Positions 27,337 to 36,216 of a DNA stretch of 56,853 nucleotides are shown piece by piece. The notes below the pieces were generated by a model that was given only the letters and a program-made list of their open reading frames with translations, was not told where the DNA came from and searched no databases. Source of the stretch: Rhizobium sp. Q54 (lineage in GTDB: Bacteria; Pseudomonadota; Alphaproteobacteria; SHVZ01); NCBI GenBank assembly GCA_945871425.1, contig CAMBVS010000021.1, positions 1 through 56,853 on the forward strand, in the 5' to 3' direction. Numbering within the stretch: the first letter of the stretch is position 1; each line of letters opens with the position of its first letter. The translations under genes and the position numbers were made by a program.

Positions 27337-28166
27337 GGACGATCCAGCTTCCCGGGGGCGAGACGGTTCCCGCCCTCGGGCTCGGCACCTGGAAGATGGG
27401 CGAGCGCGGCGGCGACAAGGCGAGCGAGATCGCCGCGGTCAGGCTCGCCCTCGATCTCGGCATGACCCTGATCGACACCGCCGAGATGTATGCCGAGGGC
27501 GGGTCGGAGAAGATGATCGGCGAGGCCATCGCCGGGCGCCGCGACGAGGTGTTCCTCGTCTCCAAGATCTATCCGCACAACGCCGGCCGCGCCAACACGC
27601 CGGTCGCCTGCGAGCGCAGCCTGCGCCGGCTCGGCACCGACCGCATCGACCTCTACCTGCTGCATTGGCGCGACCGGAAGCCTTTGGCCGAGACCATGGA
27701 GGCGTTCCAGAAGCTGAAGACGGAGGGGAAGATCCGCCACTACGGCGTCAGCAATCTCGACACCGACGACATGGAGGAGCTGTGGCGGGCGCCGGGCGGC
27801 CCGCTCACCCAGGTCAATCAGGTCTATTACAACCCCGCGGCTCGCGGCATCGAGTTCGACCTCCTGCCCTGGCAGCGAAAGCAGCGGGTGCCGATCATGG
27901 CGTACTCGCCGGTGGACCAGGCCCGGCTCGCCGGCGACAAGGCGCTGGCGGCGATCGGCAAGCGGCACAACGCCACCGCCGCGCAGATCGCGCTCGCCTG
28001 GGGGCTCCGGCATCCGGACTCGATCGTCATCCCGAAGGCGGTGAAGCCCGAGCACATCCGTCAGAACGTCGCCGCGCTCGACATCAGGCTGACGCCCCAG
28101 GACCTGGCCGAGATCGACAAGGCGTTTCCGCCGCCGAAGGCGAAGACCCGGCTGGAGATGACCTGA
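27333..28166 (+). CDS. Aldo/keto reductase
   Basis: The GTG start overlaps the hydrolase stop by 4 bases (GTGA), so translation is coupled. The 277-residue TIM-barrel enzyme has TLIDTAEMYAEGGSEKMIG (catalytic Asp and Tyr), FLVSKIYPHNA (Lys), DLYLLHWRD (His), KIRHYGVSNLD, and SIVIPKAVKPEHIRQN for NADPH binding. All four catalytic residues are present. It would reduce aldehydes or ketones with NADPH. Position after a hydrolase and before an editing-type deacylase fits a catabolic or detoxifying unit of unknown substrate. Confidence 0.92.
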   Translation: MRTIQLPGGETVPALGLGTWKMGERGGDKASEIAAVRLALDLGMTLIDTAEMYAEGGSEKMIGEAIAGRRDEVFLVSKIYPHNAGRANTPVACERSLRRLGTDRIDLYLLHWRDRKPLAETMEAFQKLKTEGKIRHYGVSNLDTDDMEELWRAPGGPLTQVNQVYYNPAARGIEFDLLPWQRKQRVPIMAYSPVDQARLAGDKALAAIGKRHNATAAQIALAWGLRHPDSIVIPKAVKPEHIRQNVAALDIRLTPQDLAEIDKAFPPPKAKTRLEMT

Positions 28167-28642
28167 TGGCCGATGTCTTCGACCGGCTGGTCGCCCGCCT
28201 GGAAGCGGCGCAGGCCGACTTCCGCGTGCTGGAACACGTGCCCGAAGGACGCAGCGGGCAGATCAGCAAGATCCGCGGCAACCTGCCGTCCCAGGCGGCG
28301 AAGGCCATGGTGGTCGCGGTGAAGACCGCCGAGGGCCGGAAATTCGTGCTGGCCGTCCTGCCCGGCGACCGCCGCGTCGACTTCTCCGGCATCGCCAAGG
28401 CGATCGGCGGCAAGAAGGCGGCGCTGGCCGCACCCGAGGAGGCGAAGCGCCTGACCGAATGCGAGATGGGCGCGGTCCCGCCGTTCACCTTCTCCGACGA
28501 GCTGATCCTGGTGGTCGATCCGAACCTGCTCGCCCATGACCGCATCGCCTTCAACGCCGGCCGCCTCGACCGCTCGATGTTCCTCTCGACCGCCTCATAT
28601 CTCGCCGTCGCCAAGCCGAGGGTGGCGCCGATCGCGGGGTGA
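28166..28642 (+). CDS. YbaK/ProX-type aminoacyl-tRNA deacylase-like protein
   Basis: This is a 158-residue YbaK/EbsC-domain protein. The core Lys is in SQAAKAMVV (conserved editing lysine), followed by KFVLAVLPGDRRVDF, ECEMGAVPPFTF (conserved G-x-x-P loop) and a terminal Ser/Thr-rich stretch. The fold removes wrongly attached amino acids such as Cys or Ala from tRNA. Free-standing proteins like this one have variable specificity. Its ATG overlaps the aldo/keto reductase stop by one base, so it is co-translated with that gene. Confidence 0.85.
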   Translation: MADVFDRLVARLEAAQADFRVLEHVPEGRSGQISKIRGNLPSQAAKAMVVAVKTAEGRKFVLAVLPGDRRVDFSGIAKAIGGKKAALAAPEEAKRLTECEMGAVPPFTFSDELILVVDPNLLAHDRIAFNAGRLDRSMFLSTASYLAVAKPRVAPIAG

Positions 28643-28643
28643 G

Positions 28644-29450
28644 TCAGGTGCGCCCGACGATGTAGGCGACCCAGCTGCGGTCGGCGTCACCGCGCTCGGC
28701 GCGGCGGAAATTGCCGGTACCCTTTTTCGTCTTGCGGTCGGTCGTTTCCCAGAGAACGTGAACGTCCGCGAAGCCGGCCTCCTCCAGAAGGTCGCGGAGC
28801 TCCGGCAAGGTCCACAGGCGCCAGTCATAGGTGAAGGCGTTGCGCAGCTTGCGCCCATTCGGGAACTCGAAGTGGATCCGGCAGTCGGTGTGGTAGGTCA
28901 CCGGATCGAACGACACCTGGTCCCAGACATAGGTGCAGCCATGGAGGCGCCTGCGTTCGCGACAGATGGTCTGCGTCTCGCTGCCACCCCAGGCATCCAT
29001 GATCATCATGCCGCCCCGATTGAGCGACCGCCGCGCACTCCTGGCATAGGCGAGCATCTGCGCGCGCGTCTTGAAGATGCAGTAGGAGAAGTTGAGCGCA
29101 GCAACGACATCGGCCTTGGGGCGGCGGACGTCGAGGACGTCGGCATTGATCAGGTCGATCCGTGCGCGCGCATCTTCCGAGAGCTGCGAGAGGTTGTGCG
29201 TCTCGCCCCATCGAAGCGTCGGCTCGTCGAGGTCGATGCCGACGGCGCGTCGATCGGATCCCAGCTCGACCCACGCGCAGGAGAGCAGCGCCGTCCCGCA
29301 GAAATCCTCGCGGAACAGGCGGGCCGGGCGACCGGTGAGCTTCTTGAAGTACCGGGCGATGTCGCGCACGTCCGCCTCGGGCGACTGGACAGCTTCCTGA
29401 TAGAGCACATGCACATCGGTCGTCGGCGAGAGCTTCGGTTGAGCGGTCAT
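28644..29450 (-). CDS. Class I SAM-dependent methyltransferase
   Basis: The ATG at 29448-29450 gives 268 residues. Rossmann motifs are DFCGTALLSCAWVELGS (degenerate motif I, the GxG region as FCGTA), AVGIDLDEPTLRWGE with the acidic ribose-binding Asp, DLINADVLDV, and ALNFSYCIFKTR as motif IV/V. GGMMIMDAWGGSET and the late strand fit the methyltransferase-25-like family. Acceptor substrate unknown. It converges on the YbaK-like gene with one base between them and diverges from the Rieske gene (145 bases), whose control it might share. Confidence 0.85.
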   Translation of the reverse strand: MTAQPKLSPTTDVHVLYQEAVQSPEADVRDIARYFKKLTGRPARLFREDFCGTALLSCAWVELGSDRRAVGIDLDEPTLRWGETHNLSQLSEDARARIDLINADVLDVRRPKADVVAALNFSYCIFKTRAQMLAYARSARRSLNRGGMMIMDAWGGSETQTICRERRRLHGCTYVWDQVSFDPVTYHTDCRIHFEFPNGRKLRNAFTYDWRLWTLPELRDLLEEAGFADVHVLWETTDRKTKKGTGNFRRAERGDADRSWVAYIVGRT

Positions 29451-29595
29451 TTGCCTATTTCTTGTGCGCGACGAGGACAGTCGCGAGAGCAGACGCGCGT
29501 CGCAGATACGGGAAAAACACGGATCGACCAAGTGGGTATTTCGTCCGGTCGCGCAATCCGCGACAATCATATCCATGGCGAGGGCCGAGGGAACG

Positions 29596-30636
29596 ATGGA
29601 CACAGCAGCCAGGATCAAGGCGCCCGAGACGCTGCCGGCCTCCTGGTACAGCGACCGCGAGCTCTGGCAGCGCGAGCGCCGGGCGATCTATGGCGCCTCC
29701 TGGAACCTGGTCGCGCGCGAGGACCAGCTCACCGAGCCCGGCAGCTATGTGGCGCAGGACGTCGCCGGCTGGCCGATCTTCGTCCTGCGCGGCCGCGACG
29801 GCGGCCTCCGCGCCTTCCACAATGTCTGCCGGCATCGGGCCTCGCCGATGGTCGATGAGGGAGCCGGGCGTGCGGAGGTGCTGCGCTGCCGCTACCACGG
29901 CTGGGTCTACGACCAGGACGGGCGCCTTCGGAAGGCCCCTGACTTCGGGGACGGCCTCGATCTGTCCCAGAACGCCCTGTTCCCGATCCGGGTCGAGACT
30001 TGGCGTCGGCTGGTCTTCGTCTGCCTGGACGATGAGGCGCCGGGGCTCGGCCCCTGGCTCGGCAGCATCGACGAGCGCTCGCGGCGGTATCCGGTCGAGC
30101 GCATGCGCTTCCACCGCTCGACCGTGGTCGACCTCGGGGTCAACTGGAAGACCTATGGCGACAACTATGCCGAGGGCTACCACGTGCCGACCCTGCATCC
30201 GGCTCTCGACCGGGCGATCGACATGGCGAGCTACCGGGTCGAATGCGGGGTGGAGGAGGGCGTGCAGATCCACAGCGCGGCCGCCAGGGGCGGCGGCACC
30301 AGCGGGCTCTGGCTCTGGAAGTTCCCGGGCCTGTTCCTCAACATTTACGACTGGGGCATGAACATCGCGCGCCTGGAGCCGCTGGACCAGGGCCGCTCGC
30401 AGCTCGCCTACTGGTTCTTCTTCAACGAGGACGCGCCCGACGGGGCGGCCAGGCGCGACGAGATGATGCGCTGGTCGCTCACCATCGCCGAGGAGGACAA
30501 GACGATCTGCGTCCAGGTCCAGCGCAACCTGGATGCGGGCGTCTACGACACCGGCCGCCTCTCGCCGGTGATGGAGACCGGCGTCATCCAGTTCCAGGAC
30601 TGGGTCCGCCGGCGGCTCGGCTCGAACCTCGGCTGA
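29596..30636 (+). CDS. Rieske non-haem iron oxygenase, large (alpha) subunit
   Basis: The 346-residue protein has a Rieske [2Fe-2S] site, Cys78-x-His80 (VCRHRASP) and Cys98-x2-His101 (CRYHGW), then the mononuclear iron site NYAEGYHVPTLHPAL with two His and the bridging Asp nearby. This is the pattern of aromatic-ring or quaternary-ammonium oxygenases. I use the ATG at 29596 (GAGGGA just upstream); the one at 29575 is possible. No ferredoxin, reductase or small subunit gene is adjacent, so electrons must come from elsewhere. It lies just before tctCBA, which may import its substrate. Confidence 0.92.
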   Translation: MDTAARIKAPETLPASWYSDRELWQRERRAIYGASWNLVAREDQLTEPGSYVAQDVAGWPIFVLRGRDGGLRAFHNVCRHRASPMVDEGAGRAEVLRCRYHGWVYDQDGRLRKAPDFGDGLDLSQNALFPIRVETWRRLVFVCLDDEAPGLGPWLGSIDERSRRYPVERMRFHRSTVVDLGVNWKTYGDNYAEGYHVPTLHPALDRAIDMASYRVECGVEEGVQIHSAAARGGGTSGLWLWKFPGLFLNIYDWGMNIARLEPLDQGRSQLAYWFFFNEDAPDGAARRDEMMRWSLTIAEEDKTICVQVQRNLDAGVYDTGRLSPVMETGVIQFQDWVRRRLGSNLG

Positions 30637-30731
30637 CCCGGCCTATCCCACGGTCGTGCTTTGATTTTCCGCCAGGATGGGTTTCACTGGCGGCGAAACG
30701 GCCCCGGAAGGCCCAACAAGGGAGAACGCTC

Positions 30732-31706
30732 ATGCTGACTCGTCGTGACGTGATGATGGCGACGCTCGCCGGATCGACCGCGCTCGTGGCCGGCTTGAGC
30801 GGCACGGCTCTGGCCCAGGCCATTGACATGCTGCAGATCTTCGTTCCGGCCGCCCCCGGCGGCGGCTGGGACCAGACCGGCCGCACCATCGAGGCGGTGC
30901 TGAAGGCCAACAAGCAGATCAACGGCGCCCAGGTGACCAACGTCCCCGGCGCCGGCGGCGCCGTCGGCCTGCCGCAGTTCGTCAACCAGTGGAAGGGCCG
31001 GCCGAACAGCGTCATGGTCGCCGGCATGGTCATGGTCGGCGCGCTCATCGCCAACAAGAGCCCCGTCAACCTCAGTCAGACGGTGCCGCTCGCCCGTCTC
31101 ACCGGCGAGTTCGAGGTGATCGTCGTTCCCGGCGCCTCGCCGCACAAGGACATGAAGTCGCTGGTCGAGCAGCTGAAGAAGGACGTGGGCTCGGTCTCCT
31201 GGGCCGGCGGCTCGGCCGGCGGCACCGACCATATCCTGGTCGGCATGATCTGCCAGGCCCAGGGCCTCGACCCGAAGAAGGCGGCCTATGTCGCCTTCGC
31301 CGGCGGCGGCCCCGCCCAGGCGGCTCTGCTCGGCAACCAGGTGACCTGCGGCGTCTCCGGCTGGGGCGAGTTCTCCGAGCAGGTGAAGGCCGGCAAGCTG
31401 CGCGCGCTCGCCATCTCTTCCGACAAGCGTGTTCCCGGCCTCGACGTGCCGACGCTGAAGGAGCAGGGCATCGACGTCGAGCTGTTCAACTGGCGCGGCC
31501 TCTTCGCTCCGCCGGGGATCGCCGACGCCGAGCGCGCCAAGCTCACCAAGATGATCGAGGACATGGCCGCCAGCAAAGCCTGGCAGGACGAGCTGACCAA
31601 GCGCGACTGGATGGGCATACTCCTGACCGGCAAGTCCTACGAGGACTACATCAAGTCCGAGAACACGAGGATCGAGGGCATCCTCAAGAGCCTCGGTCTG
31701 GCGTAA
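30732..31706 (+). CDS. tctC: Bug/TctC-type binding protein of a tripartite tricarboxylate transporter
   Basis: The 324-residue protein opens LTRRDVMMATLAGSTALVAG, a signal peptide with twin arginines that may use Tat, and matures after LAQA. The family motifs are LQIFVPAAPGGGWDQTGRT, VPGAGGAVG, and SVSWAGGSAGGTDHILVG. Bug proteins bind small carboxylates (tricarboxylates, aromatic acids, amino acids) in the periplasm. tctB and tctA follow after a 260-base gap holding a long inverted repeat. Ligand unknown; the adjoining Rieske gene hints at an aromatic acid. Confidence 0.92.
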   Translation: MLTRRDVMMATLAGSTALVAGLSGTALAQAIDMLQIFVPAAPGGGWDQTGRTIEAVLKANKQINGAQVTNVPGAGGAVGLPQFVNQWKGRPNSVMVAGMVMVGALIANKSPVNLSQTVPLARLTGEFEVIVVPGASPHKDMKSLVEQLKKDVGSVSWAGGSAGGTDHILVGMICQAQGLDPKKAAYVAFAGGGPAQAALLGNQVTCGVSGWGEFSEQVKAGKLRALAISSDKRVPGLDVPTLKEQGIDVELFNWRGLFAPPGIADAERAKLTKMIEDMAASKAWQDELTKRDWMGILLTGKSYEDYIKSENTRIEGILKSLGLA

Positions 31707-31718
31707 AGGCGTCGTACC

Positions 31719-31903
31719 CCCTCTCCCGTGCGCAGCGCGGGGGAGGGACGGGGTGGGGGCCGAGCGCAGCGAGGGGCTGCCTAGTTTATGACGAGGTCGG
31801 GGCCGTCTCGCAGCCGTTCGAGCCGCCGCGACACAATCGACGCCCGACCTCGCTCCGCTCGGCCCCTACCCCGACCCTCCCCCGCGTAGGACGCGGGAGA
31901 GGG
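31719..31903. repeat. Long imperfect inverted repeat (REP/MITE-like) between tctC and tctB
   Basis: A 56-base left arm (31719-31774, CCCTCTCCCG ... AGCGAGG) is nearly the exact reverse complement of the right arm (31848-31903, CCTCGCT ... GGGAGAGGG), with 73 bases between. Each arm can also fold alone (CCCTCTCCCG..GCGGGGGAGGG). It looks like a dispersed intergenic palindrome and would fold strongly in the tctCBA mRNA. Confidence 0.85.
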
Positions 31904-31967
31904 CGCCTGTGGAGTGCATCGATTTGAAGCTCGCGTGAAGTCGGGCGATCGTAAGGGGGATTTCGTC

Positions 31968-32441
31968 ATGCAGGCTCGCTCCACCGGCGCGATCGCGGTC
32001 GCTCTCGGAATCGTCGCTGTCGGCCTCGTCGTCGGCTACGAGACGACCCAGATCTCGCTATCGCCGGCCTATTCCAAGGTCGGCCCCAAGGCCTTCCCGA
32101 CCATGGTGTCGGTCGGGCTCGTCCTCCTCGGGCTGGCGCTGCTTTGGCAGGCCTGGAGCGGTGCATGGACGGCGGAGGATGAAGACGAGACCCAGCCGGC
32201 CGACTGGCGGGCGCTCGGCTGGCTCGGCTTCGGCCTCGTCTTCAACGTGGCATTGATCGGCTTTCTCGGATTCATCCTGGCCTCGACCGTGCTCTTCGCC
32301 TCGGTCGCCCGGGCCTTCGGCAGCCTTAGGCCGGCGCGCGATCTCGCCGTCGCCTTCGTCTTCTCCGCCGTCTGCTACCTCGGATTCGTCAAAGGCCTCG
32401 GCATCAACATGGGCGCGGGCGTCCTCGAGAGGCTGTTCTAG
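31968..32441 (+). CDS. tctB: TctB, small membrane subunit of tripartite tricarboxylate transporter
   Basis: The ATG at 31968 follows AAGGGGGA. The 157-residue protein has four hydrophobic segments (IAVALGIVAVGLVVGY, MVSVGLVLLGLALLWQAW, LGFGLVFNVALIGFLGFIL, AVAFVFSAVCYLGFVKG), the DctQ-like TctB plan. It is a weakly conserved accessory subunit of the importer. tctA starts directly after its stop. The cytoplasmic acidic loop (TAEDEDETQPADW) is typical. Confidence 0.9.
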   Translation: MQARSTGAIAVALGIVAVGLVVGYETTQISLSPAYSKVGPKAFPTMVSVGLVLLGLALLWQAWSGAWTAEDEDETQPADWRALGWLGFGLVFNVALIGFLGFILASTVLFASVARAFGSLRPARDLAVAFVFSAVCYLGFVKGLGINMGAGVLERLF

Positions 32442-33932
32442 ATGGATACGCTCGGCCACCTCGCCCAGGGCTTCGGCGTCGCCCTGACGCCGATCAACAT
32501 CGTCTGGTCGTTCGTCGGCGTGGTCCTGGGCACGGCGATCGGCGTGCTGCCCGGCCTCGGCCCGGCGCTCACCATCGCGCTGCTGCTGCCGCTGACGTAC
32601 AAGGTCGACGCGACCGGAGTGTTCATCCTGTTCGCCGGCATCTACTACGGCGCCATGTATGGCGGCTCGACCACCTCGATCCTGCTGAACACGCCGGGCG
32701 AGAGCGCGACGATCATCACCGCGCTCGAGGGCAACAAGATGGCGCGGCGCGGCCGCGGCGGGGCGGCGCTGGCGACCGCCGCCATCGGCTCCTTCGTCGC
32801 CGGCACCATCGGCACCCTCGGCCTCACCTTCCTTGCCCCGGTCGTTGTCGACTTCGCCCTCAAATTCGGCCCGGCCGAATACTTTTCGCTGATGATCCTC
32901 GCCTTCGTCACGGTCTCGGCCGTCCTCGGCAACTCGGCGATCCGCGGCCTCGCCAGCCTGTTCTTCGGTATCTGGCTCGGCCTGATCGGCGTCGACCTGC
33001 AGACGGGGCAGGCGCGTTTCACCTTCGGCGTCCTCGAGCTCCTGGACGGGATCAACGTCATCATCGTCGCCGTCGGCCTCTTCGCTGTCGGCGAGACGCT
33101 CTATCTCGCCGCGCGCCACCGCTACGGCCAGGACGAGATCCTGCCGGTGAAGGACTCCCTGTGGATGACGCGGGAGGATTGGTCGCGCTCGTGGAAGGCG
33201 TGGCTCAGGGGATCGGCAATCGGCTTCCCCATCGGGGCGATGCCGGCCGGCGGCGCCGAGGTGCCGACGTTCCTCTCCTATTTCACCGAGAAGAAGCTGT
33301 CGAAGAAGCCGGAGGAGTTCGGCCACGGCGCCATCGAGGGCGTCGCCGGTCCCGAGGCCGCAAACAACGCCTCGGCCGCCGGCGTTCTGGTGCCGATGCT
33401 GACATTGGGCCTCCCGACCTCGGCGACGGCCGCGATCATGCTCTCGGCCTTCCAGAGCTACGGCATCAACCCCGGCCCGCAGCTGCTGATGACACAGGGC
33501 AACCTGGTCTGGGGCCTGATCGCCAGCCTCTACATCGGCAATGTCATGCTGCTGGTGCTGAACCTGCCGCTGGTCGGCCTCTGGGTGAAGATCCTCGCCA
33601 TCCCGGCGCCGCTGCTTTACGGCGGCATCCTGGTCTTCGCCACCATCGGCACCTACGGCATCAGCCAGTCGCCGATCGACCTGATCCTGCTCTATCTGAT
33701 CGGCGGCATCGGCTTCCTGATGCGCAAATACGACTTCCCGACCGCACCGGTGATCATCGGCATGATCTTAGGGCCGCTGGCCGAGCAGGAGTTCCGCCGC
33801 GCCATGACCATCGCCCAGGGCGACGTCACCGTGCTGTTCACCCGCCCGCTGTCGTTGACGCTCCTGATCCTGGCGGCGCTCGCGATCCTGAGCCCGTACA
33901 TCTATCGCTGGTGGATGCAGGCCCGCGCTTGA
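32442..33932 (+). CDS. tctA: TctA, large membrane subunit of tripartite tricarboxylate transporter
   Basis: The 496-residue protein has about 12 membrane segments. Family motifs are [40 protein letters not shown] followed by TPGES, and [26 protein letters not shown] in the second half. It forms the sodium-coupled channel fed by the Bug binding protein. It begins at the base after the tctB stop. Length and motifs are normal. Confidence 0.95.
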   Translation: MDTLGHLAQGFGVALTPINIVWSFVGVVLGTAIGVLPGLGPALTIALLLPLTYKVDATGVFILFAGIYYGAMYGGSTTSILLNTPGESATIITALEGNKMARRGRGGAALATAAIGSFVAGTIGTLGLTFLAPVVVDFALKFGPAEYFSLMILAFVTVSAVLGNSAIRGLASLFFGIWLGLIGVDLQTGQARFTFGVLELLDGINVIIVAVGLFAVGETLYLAARHRYGQDEILPVKDSLWMTREDWSRSWKAWLRGSAIGFPIGAMPAGGAEVPTFLSYFTEKKLSKKPEEFGHGAIEGVAGPEAANNASAAGVLVPMLTLGLPTSATAAIMLSAFQSYGINPGPQLLMTQGNLVWGLIASLYIGNVMLLVLNLPLVGLWVKILAIPAPLLYGGILVFATIGTYGISQSPIDLILLYLIGGIGFLMRKYDFPTAPVIIGMILGPLAEQEFRRAMTIAQGDVTVLFTRPLSLTLLILAALAILSPYIYRWWMQARA

Positions 33933-33984
33933 AAAAGGCCCCCTCCGGGAGGAGAGGGTCCGACGTCGGCGATGCGCGGACGGC

Positions 33985-34353
33985 CTACTCGGTCAGGGCG
34001 CTCGTTGTGTCGCTCCTGCGATTGTATTTGATGGTGATCTTGGAGATCTGGCAGAGGTCGAAGCCGCGCCAGACGACGCTCGAATTGTCGTCCTCGTAGG
34101 TGACCTTGAGGTCCCACTTGCAGCTCTTGTCGGCGCGCGAGAAGCGGATGGGCAGCGTCTCCTGGTCGTCCATCGTGTCCTTGCCGAGAATGTCTTCTTC
34201 CCACGAGTCCTGGTTGCTGGGGGAGACGTAGACGGCGCTGATGACATAGCCCGTCGCGTTCACCAGCGTGAAATCCTGCTTGCCCTGAGCCTGCGCGGAC
34301 GGAGCGGAGCCGAGGACCGTCAATCCGAACAGAAAAGCAAGCGCAGACCGCAT
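33985..34353 (-). CDS. Small secreted hypothetical protein
   Basis: The ATG at 34351-34353 follows AGGGGGA and begins a signal peptide (RSALAFLFGLTVLGSAPSAQA). The mature protein of about 100 residues has FTLVNATGYVISAVYVSPS, DSWEEDILGKDTM, a WDLKVTYEDD strand and DLCQISKITI. This pattern belongs to a family of short beta-rich exported proteins found in alphaproteobacteria and sometimes mislabelled argininosuccinate lyase. Two Cys (in KSCKW and DLCQ) could form a disulfide. Function unknown. It stands alone between tctA and grpE. Confidence 0.75.
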   Translation of the reverse strand: MRSALAFLFGLTVLGSAPSAQAQGKQDFTLVNATGYVISAVYVSPSNQDSWEEDILGKDTMDDQETLPIRFSRADKSCKWDLKVTYEDDNSSVVWRGFDLCQISKITIKYNRRSDTTSALTE

Positions 34354-34455
34354 GAAAATCCCCCTGTTCGTGTTGGTAGATACGGACCGTAGACAACATC
34401 GGCGCTCGGCGCTTGCCAAGCAATTCTTGAACGACTGCTGAGATCGTGAACGACG

Positions 34456-35034
34456 TCAGGCTCTCTCGTCGACCCGGTCGACCGGCGGTTGATCGGCCGG
34501 CTGGCCCTTGGCGACGCCGACCATGGCCGGGCGCAGCAGGCGATCATGCAGCACGTAGCCGGGCTGCATCACCTGGACCACGGTGCCGGGCGGCTTGCCG
34601 GTGTTCTCGGCCTCGAACATCGCCTGGTGCAGGTTGTAGTCGAAGCGCTCGCCGAGCGGCATGACCTTCTTGACGCCGTTCTTTTCGAACGCGGCGAGCA
34701 CCTCGCGTTCGGTCGCCTCGAGGCCGACCAGGAGCGCGTCCAGAACCTCGCTCGCCTTCCGCGCCTCGGCCGGAACCAGCTCGAGTGCGCGGCGGAGGTT
34801 GTCCGAGATTTGCAGGATGTCCCGCGCCAGGCTGGTGGCGCCGTAGCGCCTCGCCTCGTCGCGCTCGCGCTCGGCGCGGCGGCGGCCGTTCTCGGCCTCG
34901 GCGACGGCGCGCAGCAGCTGATCCTTGACCTTCCTCAGCTCGACCTCGAGTTCGGCCTCGCGGTTCGCCGGCGGCGTGTCGTTGGCCGGCCTCGGTTCGG
35001 TTTCCGGACCGCCGTCCTTGGTCTCGTCGCTCAT
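34456..35034 (-). CDS. grpE: GrpE, nucleotide-exchange factor of DnaK
   Basis: The 192-residue protein has an acidic disordered N-terminus, a long coiled coil at about residues 25-85 (EAELEVELRKVKDQLLRAVA, ENGRRRAERERDEARRYG), then the beta-wing PLGERFDYNLHQAMFE and VVQVMQPGYVLHDRLLRPAMVGVAK, which is the GrpE signature. It opens DnaK to release ADP. It is downstream of hrcA on the same strand with 29 bases between, the usual hrcA-grpE order in alphaproteobacteria. Confidence 0.97.
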   Translation of the reverse strand: MSDETKDGGPETEPRPANDTPPANREAELEVELRKVKDQLLRAVAEAENGRRRAERERDEARRYGATSLARDILQISDNLRRALELVPAEARKASEVLDALLVGLEATEREVLAAFEKNGVKKVMPLGERFDYNLHQAMFEAENTGKPPGTVVQVMQPGYVLHDRLLRPAMVGVAKGQPADQPPVDRVDERA

Positions 35035-35063
35035 TCAATGATCCTTGCTTCAGAGTCTCGAAT

Positions 35064-36095
35064 TTAGCCCAGCAAGCGGCCGATCAGCTTCGCCGTGTAG
35101 TCGACCATCGGGATGATGCGGGCATAGTTCATCCGCATCGGCCCGACCACGCCGATCGCGCCGACCACGCGCTCGCGGCCGTTGGAGAAGGGGGCGACGA
35201 TCATCGCGCAGCCGGCGACCTGGAACAGCTCGCTCTCGGCGCCGATGAAGATCTGCACGCCGTCGGCGAGCGAAGTCGCGTCGATCAGCCGGAGCAGCGA
35301 CTGCTTGGTCTCGAGCGCGTCGAACAACGAGCGTATCCGCTCAAGGTCGCCGATGGCGCTGACGTCGTCGAGCAGGTTGGCGCGGCCGCGGACGATCAGG
35401 TGCCCGCCGTCGCTGCCGCTCCATGTCGCGATGCCGGCCTCGACCACGCGCCTGGTCAGCTCGTCGAGCTGGGCCCGCTGCTGCTGGATCTCGGTCGTCA
35501 CCTGGCTCCGCGTCTCGTCGAGGGTGCGGCCGGCGACCCGCGCGTTCAGATAGTTGCTGGCCTCGGTCAGCATCGAGGGCGTGATGCCGGGCGGCAGCTC
35601 CAGCACCCGGTTCTCGACCATGCCGGTCTCGCTCACCATCACCACCAGCGCGCGGCCGGGGCCGAGGCCGACGAACTCGACGTGCTTCAGCGACTTCTCG
35701 ATCTTCGGCGAATAGACCAGGCCGGCGCATTGGGTGAGGCCGGAGAGGGTGGCCGAGGCCTGCTCCATCACGTCGGTCATGCTGCGCCCGGAGGCGGCGC
35801 ATTGCCCGTCGATGCTGCGGCGCTCGTCTTCGGTCAGGTTGCCGATTTCCAGCAGGCCGTCGACGAACATGCGAAGCCCGGCCTGGGTCGGCAGACGGCC
35901 GGCGGAGGTATGCGGGGCGTAGAGGAGGCCGGCCTCTTCCAGGTCGGCCATGACGTTGCGGATGGTGGCGGGCGAGAGCTGGACGCCGAGCCGGCGCGAG
36001 ATCGTGCGCGAGCCGACGGGCTCGCCGGTCTCGACGAACGCCTCCACCACCCGCCGGAAGATCTCCCGGGATCTGTCGTTCAGTTCGCCGATCAT
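35064..36095 (-). CDS. hrcA: HrcA, heat-shock repressor of CIRCE elements
   Basis: The 343-residue repressor has an N-terminal winged helix (SREIFRRVVEAFVETGEPVG, SRTISRRLGVQLSPATIRN, MADLEEAGLLYAPHTSAGR) and the C-terminal HrcA domain including PTQAGLRMFVDGLLE and the final GPMRMNYARIIPMVDYTA. It represses groESL and related genes by binding CIRCE with GroEL help. I found no CIRCE copy in this window. It diverges from rph across 121 bases that should hold both promoters. Confidence 0.97.
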   Translation of the reverse strand: MIGELNDRSREIFRRVVEAFVETGEPVGSRTISRRLGVQLSPATIRNVMADLEEAGLLYAPHTSAGRLPTQAGLRMFVDGLLEIGNLTEDERRSIDGQCAASGRSMTDVMEQASATLSGLTQCAGLVYSPKIEKSLKHVEFVGLGPGRALVVMVSETGMVENRVLELPPGITPSMLTEASNYLNARVAGRTLDETRSQVTTEIQQQRAQLDELTRRVVEAGIATWSGSDGGHLIVRGRANLLDDVSAIGDLERIRSLFDALETKQSLLRLIDATSLADGVQIFIGAESELFQVAGCAMIVAPFSNGRERVVGAIGVVGPMRMNYARIIPMVDYTAKLIGRLLG

Positions 36096-36216
36096 GGGTC
36101 CATCAACTCCGCCCGGTACTTAGTGTCGCATCGCCGGGGCGTCAACAAGGGGTGCCAAATGCCGGCTCAAGCTGATAGGTTGCGCCCCGTTCCGATTCCA
36201 GCAAAGAGGTTGTCTC

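Noticed and set aside
36096..36216. CIRCE element in the hrcA-rph gap
   Set aside because: No TTAGCACTC-N9-GAGTGCTAA or close variant is present in this gap.
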